From a virus, in IMG/VR virus record IMGVR_UViG_3300017757_000223, positions 1 through 20,236 of that record: a stretch of DNA of 20,236 nt; one strand, given 5' to 3'. The first letter of the stretch is position 1, and each line of letters starts with the position of its first letter. The notes under the pieces are model-generated. The model worked only from the letters and a program-made list of their open reading frames with translations. It ran no database searches and was not told the origin of the DNA. The translations under genes and the position numbers were made by a program. Shown one piece after another: positions 1 to 6,587 of this stretch.

Positions 1-5
1 AGCAT
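1..5 (-). CDS. Possible first codon of the gene after TerL (partial)
   Basis: An ATG on the minus strand sits at 5-3 and runs off the window edge, 24 bases after the TerL stop. It is preceded by AGAGGAAGCA, one of the few purine-rich Shine-Dalgarno-like stretches near a start here. The close spacing fits the packed gene order, but only five bases are visible, so neither the gene nor its product can be judged. Confidence 0.2.
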
Positions 6-29
6 TGCTTCCTCTGTTAAATGAGCTTT

Positions 30-1238
30 TTAATAAAAATGATATTCACCTAAATTTGGATTTTGTAATTGATAACTTACTGCATATCTTAAAGCATCAA
101 TAGCGTGGTTAAAATTGTCAACTGGCGTTTGTGATTTCTTTTCTAACCAACAATAATTATTAAGCTCTTTAATTAAATCTGTGCTATCTTCTGTTATTAT
201 TAAATCATAATCTTGTAGTAAGCTTATACCAAATGTAATAGAACCTTGTCCTTTTATTGCAGGTACTATATTACAATCTCTGCTCAATTCATTTATTAGT
301 CTTGGTTCTGCTGAATCACCTACAATTAAATTGTTAGCAGCAAACTTTTTATTTAATACTGATATTTCGCTTGTAGTTAGTTTAGGTTGATAGAAACATA
401 GTTGAACATATATAATTTTATTTTGTTTATCTATACTTGTTTTTACAAGCGTTGAAGCATCTGCAGAAAATCCGTAGTCTTGTCCAAATACTATTTTACC
501 TACTTGCTTAAATTCTCCGATGCTCCAATTACTAAATATAACACCTTCTGCTTTATCTAACCACGAACCAAGTATTGTATGCTTATAACGTTCTGGTCTT
601 CTTGCTTTCATTGTTTCTATTTGCTTAATGTAGCTTGGTGATAGGTTTTCTATATTATCTAAATAGGTTGTATGTATATAGGTAGTATCATCTTTAGTTA
701 TGTTTGAACCTGCTTCGATGCCTCTTGATTCAAACCAACGTTGATATATAAAATGTTCTTTAGTAGTTGGGTTTAATATTAATATAATTCTATTATCTTG
801 AGCTTTGTTTCTAACTGATAAATCAATCTTATCAAATATATCTTCGTTGTTTAGTTCTTCTGCTTCATCCATTACCCAGGTAGTAATTCCTTGCAATGAT
901 TTTAGATTTGCAGTCTGGTCTCCAGATGAGGTTTTAATACCTCTGAATATTATCTTACTACCGTTATTGATATTTATTATTTCATCTTTAGTTACCTTAA
1001 ATTCTTGTGATACATTTAGCAGTTCTAACTTTTCGATAAATTCTGGAATGATTGAAATACTTGCAGCACGCAAAGTGTATCTTGTAAATAACACAGTGTG
1101 ACCAGCTTGATAAGTAAGCATTAACAATAGTGTATTAATAGCAAATGATTTACCTGAACCACGTCCACCAGTTACAATGAAATAGCGTGCATCAGATGTT
1201 TCAAATACTTTGTACTTACTGCTTAAACTTAATTCCAC
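30..1238 (-). CDS. terL: Terminase large subunit (DNA packaging ATPase and nuclease)
   Basis: This 402-residue protein is the packaging motor that cuts concatemeric phage DNA and pumps it through the portal into the prohead. The N-terminal ATPase half shows a Walker A motif GGRGSGKS at residues 24-31, a Walker B with catalytic acids WVMDEAEE at 121-128, and a coupling-type motif LNPTT at 155-159. The C-terminal nuclease half shows spaced acidic residues expected of the RNase H-like fold: D254 in FGQDYG, D260, D308 in VGDS and D381 in HAIDALRYA. Length is normal for a compact TerL (Terminase_3/6 type). The start overlaps the TerS end by 23 bases, indicating translational coupling. Motifs are complete, so the gene is probably functional. 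The packaging strategy (cos or pac) cannot be read from this window. Confidence 0.95.
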   Translation of the reverse strand: MELSLSSKYKVFETSDARYFIVTGGRGSGKSFAINTLLLMLTYQAGHTVLFTRYTLRAASISIIPEFIEKLELLNVSQEFKVTKDEIININNGSKIIFRGIKTSSGDQTANLKSLQGITTWVMDEAEELNNEDIFDKIDLSVRNKAQDNRIILILNPTTKEHFIYQRWFESRGIEAGSNITKDDTTYIHTTYLDNIENLSPSYIKQIETMKARRPERYKHTILGSWLDKAEGVIFSNWSIGEFKQVGKIVFGQDYGFSADASTLVKTSIDKQNKIIYVQLCFYQPKLTTSEISVLNKKFAANNLIVGDSAEPRLINELSRDCNIVPAIKGQGSITFGISLLQDYDLIITEDSTDLIKELNNYCWLEKKSQTPVDNFNHAIDALRYAVSYQLQNPNLGEYHFY

Positions 1239-1557
1239 TAATTAATTTTTTAAAATCGTGGTTAACTGTTTCGCTTGTATTCAAATCAACTGTATCTTTG
1301 TTCTTACCATAAGCACTATCCATCAAACTATTGTAAGCATTTACATCTCCTTTTTCAATTGCTTTGAGTAATACTGATGCAGTCATTCTATATTCATTGC
1401 TTAACCATTCTTGTTCACCAGTCATTGGGTTTTCACCTTTAACTAATATCGATAATATTTCTTTTACAATAGTGCTTCTGTTCTTACTGCCTTTAGGTCT
1501 TCCTGCTGGATTGCCGCTTTGTCCTTTTTTATATGGTATTAAATCCTCTTTACTCAT
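1216..1557 (-). CDS. terS: Terminase small subunit
   Basis: This 113-residue protein is the probable DNA-recognition subunit of the packaging terminase. Residues 11-26 read KGQSGNPAGRPKGSKN, a basic Gly/Pro motif characteristic of the DUF5681-type N terminus seen in many phage small terminases. A helical region follows (about 27-85), with a polar C terminus that could contact TerL. It lies immediately before TerL and overlaps it by 23 bases, which supports the assignment more strongly than length alone. The start ATG at 1557 overlaps the end of the preceding 38-residue gene. I see the motif and the position directly; the DNA-binding role is family knowledge. Confidence 0.85.
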   Translation of the reverse strand: MSKEDLIPYKKGQSGNPAGRPKGSKNRSTIVKEILSILVKGENPMTGEQEWLSNEYRMTASVLLKAIEKGDVNAYNSLMDSAYGKNKDTVDLNTSETVNHDFKKLISGIKFKQ

Positions 1558-1666
1558 TTTTTTTATTATGTTCTTGTTCTGTATTTATATTTATTTCTAT
1601 ATTCTCATTTAAGTATTTTAAAAGCTTTTCTTCTGCTTCTTTTTTAAGCTTGTGTTTCTTGTTCAT
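1550..1666 (-). CDS. Small charged protein before TerS, function unknown
   Basis: A 38-codon frame begins at ATG 1666, inside the last 23 bases of the preceding Cys-rich gene, and ends 8 bases inside terS. The product is very hydrophilic: a Lys/Glu-rich amphipathic N terminus (MNKKHKLKKEAEEKLLKYL) followed by an Asn/Glu-rich tail. There is no signal peptide, membrane segment or recognisable domain. The frame fills what would otherwise be an 86-base gap in a region where genes overlap almost everywhere. It may be a packaging accessory or simply a translational bridge between its neighbours. I do not recognise it. Confidence 0.6.
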   Translation of the reverse strand: MNKKHKLKKEAEEKLLKYLNENIEININTEQEHNKKNE

Positions 1667-2015
1667 ATTCATTAAATAATCTTTTCATTGTGTTATATAA
1701 TTCTTTTACGCAGCTTCCACAAGTAGATGGTTTTCTTGTATCGTTAAATACTCTATTATGAATTTCAAGTAATGCAGTTTGTTCGCTTGCTGATAGCATT
1801 ATTTTATTTACTTTAAAAAAAGCTTTTAGAAACATATATTCAGCTTCATTCAAACATTCTATTTGTTTATAAGGAAATAATTTATTAAGCTTTTCTTTTC
1901 TTATATCACATCCGCAATCTTTACCGAGCTTATCAAATATCCAATCAGTAGCTGCTTTGATTCCTGTTGCTTTTGTTATCTTTTCAATACTATCTCCAAG
2001 TCCTTTACTTTTCAT
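1644..2015 (-). CDS. Cys-motif protein of unknown function, Bacteroidetes phage type
   Basis: This 123-residue protein has an N-terminal amphipathic segment (GLGDSIEKITKATGIKAATD, residues 5-24). The cysteines are ordered as CGC at 34-36, C54 and CGSC at 99-102. That pattern could bind one zinc ion or form a redox pair. I recall similar GLGDxIEKxTxATGIK...CGCDxRKEKLN proteins next to structural or packaging genes in Bacteroidetes phages, but no function is known to me. It lies between the sigma-like gene and TerS and overlaps the former by 11 bases. A packaging or head role is suggested only by position. Confidence 0.75.
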   Translation of the reverse strand: MKSKGLGDSIEKITKATGIKAATDWIFDKLGKDCGCDIRKEKLNKLFPYKQIECLNEAEYMFLKAFFKVNKIMLSASEQTALLEIHNRVFNDTRKPSTCGSCVKELYNTMKRLFNEYEQETQA

Positions 2016-2517
2016 ATAATCTTTTTTTTATTTTTTTTTTACATTTATTAATTACTTCAAATACTGTAACGTGTCCAAGCTTTGTTTCTTTAGCTAATGA
2101 GCGAACACTATTGAATCTTTTAATATATAATTTAAATAGCTTCCTATCAAACCAATAAAATTCATTTATCAAATTATTTATGTCTTCTTCTAAATACTTT
2201 ATGTTTTCGCTTCTATTAGATTTTATGTCTGCTATTTCAAAGTTTTCATCTTTAGCATATTTGTTTTTTATATTAGCTTCTAATTGTATTATTTGCTCTA
2301 TTGTCTTTTTAACTATTCCAAAATGCGGTTTATCATTTACAATAATTTCTTCTATTTGCAATTGATTTTTTTTAATTTGTTGTGCTATACTTAAATACAT
2401 TTCTTGTATAATATCTTCAACATTAAACTCTTCTTTATCATACATTAAATTGTAAGCAATTAAAATACATTCTTCTTGATGTTTATATAATATGTTTAAA
2501 ACATCATTTGTTTTCAT
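2005..2517 (-). CDS. Sigma-70-like transcription factor, probable regulator
   Basis: This 170-residue protein has a two-part layout like a small sigma factor. An N-terminal helical part contains a region-2-like stretch, EEFNVEDIIQEMYLSI, at about residues 29-44. After a charged middle, a C-terminal helix-turn-helix of region 4 type covers about 135-163 (VRSLAKETKLGHVTVFEVIN), followed by a Lys-rich tail. I infer that it redirects host RNA polymerase to phage promoters, perhaps late ones, because it lies just before the packaging genes. It overlaps the preceding nuclease gene by 14 bases. The similarity is at pattern level only; a plain HTH DNA-binding protein is the main alternative. A homology search was not possible. 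Confidence 0.6.
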   Translation of the reverse strand: MKTNDVLNILYKHQEECILIAYNLMYDKEEFNVEDIIQEMYLSIAQQIKKNQLQIEEIIVNDKPHFGIVKKTIEQIIQLEANIKNKYAKDENFEIADIKSNRSENIKYLEEDINNLINEFYWFDRKLFKLYIKRFNSVRSLAKETKLGHVTVFEVINKCKKKIKKRLYEK

Positions 2518-2857
2518 TCCTCAATTCGTTAAGCTCTAATAATAGGTTTACAAAATCATCATATCTTAAAGCAGCATAATCATTTTCAAAATTCTTTGTG
2601 AATACTACAACTGGTGTTTTTCTTGTTCCTGCTGCATCTCCTTCGCTTTGATGTAATGCCTTCCAGATGTTTAGCTTTTCTTGGTTCTTACATTCCCAGC
2701 TATATTCAGATAGTATTCCGCTTGTAGTTAGTATATCACCTTTTATAGAAAGTCCACCACTGTTTGGTGTTCTTCTTATATTGGTGTCGAACTTCTTTGC
2801 TAAATCTTTTGCAATTCTTAATTCAAATCGTTTTCCTTTTTGGTTAGCGTTCAACAT
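2504..2857 (-). CDS. PD-(D/E)XK endonuclease, Holliday-junction-resolvase-like
   Basis: This 117-residue protein is probably a structure-specific endonuclease of the PD-(D/E)XK fold. The expected active-site series is visible: GKRFE with E12 in the first helix, RRTPNSGG at 28-35, GDI with D41, ECK at 55-57, and Q70 in the following helix. The RRTPxSGG...GDI...ECK arrangement resembles archaeal Hjc-type resolvases and phage nucleases involved in resolving branched DNA before packaging. It follows a 48-residue gene with a TAATG overlap and precedes the sigma-like gene. A role in clearing junctions before packaging is inferred. A standalone nicking or restriction-like activity cannot be excluded. 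Confidence 0.8.
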   Translation of the reverse strand: MLNANQKGKRFELRIAKDLAKKFDTNIRRTPNSGGLSIKGDILTTSGILSEYSWECKNQEKLNIWKALHQSEGDAAGTRKTPVVVFTKNFENDYAALRYDDFVNLLLELNELRNENK

Positions 2858-3003
2858 TATAGTTTTTTTTGAAAGTGTTTTCTGATTTCTTTTCCGAGTT
2901 CTGCGTCGTTAGAATATAAAGCACACAAATAATTAATGCTATTTTCGACAGGAGTATCAGGATTAGTATAAACAGTGTCCTTTGTTTGTCTATATTCATT
3001 CAT
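2857..3003 (-). CDS. Small soluble protein, function unknown
   Basis: A 48-codon frame starts at ATG 3003, overlaps the end of the preceding membrane mini-gene by 8 bases, and ends in TAATG with the next nuclease start. The product is hydrophilic: MNEYRQTKDTVYTNPDTP followed by a helical, basic C terminus (ELGKEIRKHFQKKL). No domain is recognised. A second frame on the same strand (2844-2999, 51 codons) encodes a Leu/Ile-rich membrane-like segment. I prefer the 48-codon frame because its codons are A/T-ending like the neighbours, while the other uses CTG, TCG and ACG, and because its stop and start coupling is exact. Confidence 0.65.
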   Translation of the reverse strand: MNEYRQTKDTVYTNPDTPVENSINYLCALYSNDAELGKEIRKHFQKKL

Positions 3004-3127
3004 TGTTCTTTTTTTCATTTTGTTCGTTTTTATCATCTATAAATGTTTTAAATAATAAAACAAAGCAACATCCAGCAATAAAGCATAGTATGTGAGACAA
3101 TAGCATTAAGTAAAATATCTTATTCAT
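2996..3127 (-). CDS. Single-pass membrane mini-protein
   Basis: A 43-codon frame starts at 3127 with an ATGA overlap of the preceding gene. The product has a short basic start, a hydrophobic segment over residues 4-29 containing three cysteines (C15, C20, C21), and a charged Lys/Glu/Asn tail. This predicts one membrane-spanning helix with the polar tail probably cytoplasmic. C20 could be read as a lipobox cysteine (FIAGC), so a small lipoprotein is an alternative. Its place among DNA-metabolism genes, far from the lysis cassette, makes an early membrane-directed role such as superinfection exclusion conceivable, but that is speculation. Confidence 0.6.
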   Translation of the reverse strand: MNKIFYLMLLSHILCFIAGCCFVLLFKTFIDDKNEQNEKKNNE

Positions 3128-3387
3128 TTTTTAAAATTAGTTAATTTATTTTTAAGTTCAGCAGTTTCTTTATATGCTTTTACATTTTGCAAAGCTACTA
3201 AAGTATTTTTTTTATTAACCTCATCAATTATACTTCTTAACTGTATAATCAATTTTAAGCTACTTTGCAGCGTTTCTACGGCATCCAATTTACTTTGTGT
3301 TACCCTACCTACTTTTAAACCTTCTTGAGCCTTTAAAAGCAATATTTCTAATTTGTTTTTTGTTATTGTATAATCTAAATCATTCAT
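3124..3387 (-). CDS. Small helical protein, unknown function
   Basis: This 87-residue protein is predicted to be almost entirely alpha-helical, with heptad-like spacing of Leu, Ile and Val from about residue 8 to 85, so a coiled coil or small helical bundle is likely. It has no cysteines, no membrane segment and no motif I recognise. ATGA overlaps link it to the 79-residue gene before it and the membrane mini-gene after it, so the three are probably co-translated. I cannot assign a function. Confidence 0.7.
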   Translation of the reverse strand: MNDLDYTITKNKLEILLLKAQEGLKVGRVTQSKLDAVETLQSSLKLIIQLRSIIDEVNKKNTLVALQNVKAYKETAELKNKLTNFKK

Positions 3388-3623
3388 CTTTTTAAATTTT
3401 CAGAGTAAAGAAATTCATCACCAAGCTTTTTATCTAATGTTTTTATTAATCTATATATTATTAAACTTCTTCTTTTTACTTCTTCTTTTTCTTCTTTAGT
3501 TGAATCAGTTCCAAGATTAGCATATAAGTTAGAATCTATATGTAATAATTTATCTATCTTTTGTTTATCGCTCCAAGTTTTATATTCCATAAACTTGTCT
3601 ATATTTTCATATTTATATTTCAT
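3384..3623 (-). CDS. Small charged protein, unknown function
   Basis: This 79-residue protein is rich in Lys, Glu, Asp and Tyr. It begins with an aromatic stretch (MKYKYENIDKFMEYKTW) and is probably helical in the middle (KEEKEEVKRRSLIIYRLIKTL, roughly 43-63). No catalytic motif is visible. Its leader is identical over 17 bases to that of the methyltransferase gene before it (TTAAAATAAAAACAATG). It begins 10 bases after the methyltransferase stop. An accessory role to that enzyme is possible only by position. Confidence 0.7.
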   Translation of the reverse strand: MKYKYENIDKFMEYKTWSDKQKIDKLLHIDSNLYANLGTDSTKEEKEEVKRRSLIIYRLIKTLDKKLGDEFLYSENLKR

Positions 3624-3633
3624 TGTTTTTATT

Positions 3634-4284
3634 TTAAAATAATTCGCTTTGCTTTATATTTTGTTTTTTAATAATTCCTAAAGCAGTTTCAAAAATAGTT
3701 TTACCAGCTTCATAGTCTACAAGGTTTCTTGCCATTTTATTTTTAGGTTGTTTTCCTTTGTATTTATAAAAATCATAATTATGAAACTTACATAATTTTT
3801 TTACTTCGTTTACACCATTACTTATTTGAGGTTGTTTTCTATTACTTAAAATATTAGGTAATAAAAAGTTAGTCCAATATAAGTGTCTATGTCTTTTTTG
3901 AGATGGTATAAGTGGATTATAATAAGGTATAACATTTTCTACAACATATTTACCTTCAAAATGATTATCAAGAAACAATATTTCTTCATAAAGTTTCATA
4001 TCAGGATATTTAGGAATAAAACTATTAGTGTTTTTTTGACTAATTCTAACCTTACTGTGCGTTGGACAAGGAGGTGAACTCCAAATAAAATCAAACTCTT
4101 TGTAGTGGTCTAATAAATATTGGTGAGCGTCTGCTACTATCACCTTATCATTAGGAAATCGCTCTTTATATAGTCTAGCAGCTTCTGGGTCTAACTCTAC
4201 GGCTGTCACTTCTATATCGTTTTTAACTTCATTCCATTTGTAGCGGTTGCCACCTAAACAAGCATATAAATTTAATATTTTCAT
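3634..4284 (-). CDS. Orphan DNA (cytosine-5)-methyltransferase
   Basis: This 216-residue enzyme should transfer a methyl group from S-adenosylmethionine to cytosine C5 in DNA. Visible motifs are a variant motif I, NLYACLGGN (residues 5-13), an acidic AdoMet-binding turn AVELDPE (28-34), motif IV with the catalytic Cys in SSPPCPTHS (C73), motif VI VVENV (114-118), and RHRHLYWTNF (131-140) where motif VIII lies. The C-terminal RNLVDYEAG probably corresponds to motif X. It is far shorter than classical enzymes (about 300-400 residues) and has little room for a target-recognition domain. No cognate restriction enzyme lies beside it. I infer self-modification against host restriction. Confidence 0.88.
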   Translation of the reverse strand: MKILNLYACLGGNRYKWNEVKNDIEVTAVELDPEAARLYKERFPNDKVIVADAHQYLLDHYKEFDFIWSSPPCPTHSKVRISQKNTNSFIPKYPDMKLYEEILFLDNHFEGKYVVENVIPYYNPLIPSQKRHRHLYWTNFLLPNILSNRKQPQISNGVNEVKKLCKFHNYDFYKYKGKQPKNKMARNLVDYEAGKTIFETALGIIKKQNIKQSELF

Positions 4285-4289
4285 TGTTT

Positions 4290-5135
4290 TTATTTTAATA
4301 CGTTAATTCCTCCAATTGTAAAACCTAAACCTCCGTTATAATCAAATCTTAATGGTTCACCAAGCATTGTTGGTTTTCCTCCAGTCTCCTTGTCTTTTAT
4401 TTTATAAACGTGAACTTCTGTCATCATCCATAGTTTGTCGTGTGAAATCAAGCGGTGCAAACAAATAAAATTATCCACGCGATTCGGGAAAACTTGCCCA
4501 CCTTCACAATCTGCTTTTCTTGGCGGTTGTATATGTCCATTTAAAGTATGGTCTGGCGGATATACTCTTCGTGCTGCTTCTGTTTGTGGATGCATTGCTA
4601 TAAACATAGTTTTACCTGTTTTGTTGCAGAACTCTCTAACATCATTACATACTTGATAATTCCTTTCAAATTGTGAAATTCTTCTATCGTGGTTAATTCC
4701 TGTGTAAGGGTCAATTAAACATCCATCGCAATCTTCTTCTTCAAATATCTTTAATAGTTCTTTATGATTGTAAAGTTTTTTATTATCTATAAATTTAAAA
4801 TACTTACTTATTTCATCGTGATAAAATAAATATTCGTTTAAGTCTTTAATTGTTTCACCTGTCCACATTTGTATTATATCTCTTTTCAATTGTCCAGCGT
4901 TGTTTTCGCCAGACCAGATGCACCATTTCTTTTTATGTAATTTACTTAATGCAGTTAAATACCATAATATAAAATTTGTTTTACCTACATTATCTAAACC
5001 TAAAAACATATTAAAGTTTCCTTTCTTGTATAAGAAGTAGTCATCCAGATTACAACCTATGCCAATACCTTTTTTTATTTTGCCCTGCTTAAAAGCTTTT
5101 AAATATGGTATTGTTGCCTTGTCTTCTAATATCAT
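4290..5135 (-). CDS. RecA-fold replicative helicase or helicase-loader-like ATPase
   Basis: This 281-residue protein has one P-loop ATPase domain of the RecA/DnaB C-terminal type. Residues 46-53 are GLDNVGKT (Walker A), E77 in SGEN is a candidate catalytic glutamate, CLIDPY at 139-144 is Walker B, and MHP at 181-183 resembles the sensor region of DnaB or RepA-like helicases. It lacks the N-terminal helical domain of full DnaB and is closer in length to hexameric RepA-like helicases. It lies directly after the DUF1376-like gene with an ATGA overlap, a classic initiator-helicase pairing in phages. With no polymerase in view, it probably acts in initiation that then uses host enzymes. Confidence 0.8.
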   Translation of the reverse strand: MILEDKATIPYLKAFKQGKIKKGIGIGCNLDDYFLYKKGNFNMFLGLDNVGKTNFILWYLTALSKLHKKKWCIWSGENNAGQLKRDIIQMWTGETIKDLNEYLFYHDEISKYFKFIDNKKLYNHKELLKIFEEEDCDGCLIDPYTGINHDRRISQFERNYQVCNDVREFCNKTGKTMFIAMHPQTEAARRVYPPDHTLNGHIQPPRKADCEGGQVFPNRVDNFICLHRLISHDKLWMMTEVHVYKIKDKETGGKPTMLGEPLRFDYNGGLGFTIGGINVLK

Positions 5136-5548
5136 TCGTCAAGCAGTTTTTGAAGTTCTGGAGATACTTTTAAAAGATTGTCATTCTCATATTTATCTTT
5201 TCTTATTTTATCTTTTCTTAATGCTTGAGCATTGCTTGAGCTTTGCTTGCCTCCTTTTCTTCCTGCAGTTACTCTTTTTTTATGAGCAACTTTTCTTTCT
5301 TTTAATTGTTCATCAAGCCAATCAATAACTATATTTTTGCCTTTTTGTTTTACAATTCCAAAATGTATTAAGCTTCTATAATAATCAGGTATAATTGATT
5401 TGTATTGTTCAAATGGAACTTTACATTCTTTGCTCCAGTAATAGCAGCAAACTTTCATAAATGCACCTTGTTGCTCATAATCTAAAAAGCTGATTGTTCC
5501 TGTAAGCCATTGATTGGGGTAAAATTTAAAGTATGGTAATTCTTTCAT
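5132..5548 (-). CDS. DUF1376-like replication initiation protein
   Basis: This 138-residue protein resembles the DUF1376 / DnaD-like winged-helix replication proteins of phages. The N terminus KELPYFKFYPNQWLTGTISFLDYEQQGAFMKV matches the family's typical opening, in which the phage part must choose between aromatic WL...L..EQQGAY-type signatures. A helical domain and a basic linker, KRVTAGRKGGKQSS (about 91-104), follow, then an acidic C terminus. It is translationally coupled to the helicase. I infer origin recognition or helicase loading. It is shorter than many relatives (about 200-300 residues), so it may be only the DNA-binding half. Confidence 0.75.
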   Translation of the reverse strand: MKELPYFKFYPNQWLTGTISFLDYEQQGAFMKVCCYYWSKECKVPFEQYKSIIPDYYRSLIHFGIVKQKGKNIVIDWLDEQLKERKVAHKKRVTAGRKGGKQSSSNAQALRKDKIRKDKYENDNLLKVSPELQKLLDE

Positions 5549-5550
5549 AA

Positions 5551-5946
5551 TTAGTTTGATTGGTTTGATTCGTTTAAAATATAAAAATATTTATTAATTT
5601 TTTTAGTTTTATTAAATTCTGTACTGTATGGTGAATTTTTAATTGTGATTATAGATTTAATTAATTTATCTTTCAATTTATTTAAATTAAATATTCTAAC
5701 TTCATTATCAACTACTATATAATAAGCTTTTTTATTATAGTATTCAGCAGCCATTAATAAAGAATAAAATTTATCTACTTGTATATATTTTTCTTTGTAG
5801 TATTTATTTCTAAACTTAAATTCAATAATTCTTTCATCATCCTGCGCATCCCATAAATCAAATTGACCAGATGTTTTTTTAATTAATAAATTATATTTTT
5901 TATTTAACCAATCAATTGTTAATATAGTTTTTTCAGTTTCAGTCAT
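5551..5946 (-). CDS. Putative small PD-(D/E)XK nuclease-fold protein
   Basis: This 131-residue protein has a candidate nuclease core: GQFDLWDAQ with D30, then IIEFKFRN with E42-x-K44, and Q56 in the helix after it. The spacing D...ExK...Q is what the PD-(D/E)XK fold needs, and the predicted strand-strand-helix order agrees. The C terminus is Lys/Asn-rich without a domain I know. It overlaps the HTH gene before it by 8 bases and ends 2 bases before the DUF1376-like gene. It could be a junction or repair nuclease, or an inactive relative. The assignment rests on few residues. Confidence 0.55.
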   Translation of the reverse strand: MTETEKTILTIDWLNKKYNLLIKKTSGQFDLWDAQDDERIIEFKFRNKYYKEKYIQVDKFYSLLMAAEYYNKKAYYIVVDNEVRIFNLNKLKDKLIKSIITIKNSPYSTEFNKTKKINKYFYILNESNQSN

Positions 5947-6253
5947 TATTAGATTTAGTTTTTAATTCATAATTATTATATGCTTCTATTTCGTTATTGT
6001 TTAGTTCATCAAAACTATAATTAAGTTCTAATTCACCATATTGCATTTCGTCATCATTATAAGCAATTTTTTTACTACCAAGACAAATAGAGTGTACTCT
6101 ATCTGGATTACATAAATTAGTTCTTATAAACTTTTTTGATAATCCAAAACGGTTTGAAATATATTCAATTGTTTTTCCTTTGTTTAAAAGGATGGAGATA
6201 AGGTTTTTTTCCTTATCCCCAAGCATATGGTCATATTTATATTGTGCTTTCAT
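5939..6253 (-). CDS. Small helix-turn-helix protein
   Basis: This 104-residue protein contains a likely helix-turn-helix at about residues 13-45: LLNKGKTIEYISNRFGLSKKFIRTN, with the usual hydrophobic spacing and Gly at the turn. The C-terminal half is acidic and Asn-rich and seems disordered. It might bind DNA as a regulator or help the replication proteins that follow. It overlaps the putative nuclease gene by 8 bases. An AT-only 16-base palindrome lies 30-50 bases before its start. That kind of palindrome is common in such AT-rich DNA, so I do not call it an operator. Confidence 0.6.
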   Translation of the reverse strand: MKAQYKYDHMLGDKEKNLISILLNKGKTIEYISNRFGLSKKFIRTNLCNPDRVHSICLGSKKIAYNDDEMQYGELELNYSFDELNNNEIEAYNNYELKTKSNND

Positions 6254-6303
6254 TTATAAAAATTATACCGTTTTTTTTAAATTCATTAATTATATAATTA
6301 ACT

Positions 6304-6564
6304 CTAAAAGGGTAAATCATCTGAAACACTACTTGCAGCTTGTTTGACTGCTTTTTCTTCTGGCTTCCAAGTATCAACACTAATACTTACATCTTTACCA
6401 TACTGGTCAGCTTCTGGTTTGATATTAATGTTAAGTTTTACAAACTTGTTGTTATTATACTCTTGTATATATTCAGCTATCTTTGAAGGATTGATGGTTA
6501 CTTTTAGCCATTTGTCATTCATTACTTTACCGCTTCCACAGTATATTGTTTCTTCTTTATTCAT
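6304..6564 (-). CDS. Small SSB-like protein with SSB-type acidic tail
   Basis: This 86-residue protein is probably a phage single-stranded-DNA-binding or SSB-mimicking protein. The body (residues 5-67) is predicted to be mostly beta strands (KWLKVTINPS, KFVKLNINIKP, DVSISVDTWKP), compatible with a reduced OB fold. A short Ala/Ser linker leads to the C-terminal DDLPF (82-86), which closely resembles the bacterial SSB tip (DDxxPF) that recruits replication and repair proteins. It stands between the ParB-domain gene and the replication genes. It is about half the length of a bacterial SSB. The tail is seen directly; the OB fold is inferred. Confidence 0.65.
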   Translation of the reverse strand: MNKEETIYCGSGKVMNDKWLKVTINPSKIAEYIQEYNNNKFVKLNINIKPEADQYGKDVSISVDTWKPEEKAVKQAASSVSDDLPF

Positions 6565-6587
6565 TGTTATTTGTTTTTATTGGTTAT

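Noticed and set aside
2844-2999. 51-codon hydrophobic frame as a certain gene
   Set aside because: Rare G/C-ending codons and overlap with the better-coupled 48-codon frame; kept only as a finding.
6286-6301. Perfect 16-base palindrome TTAATTATATAATTAA before the HTH gene
   Set aside because: It has A and T only. In DNA this AT-rich several such palindromes are expected by chance in 20 kb, and no second copy or half-site spacing supports an operator.
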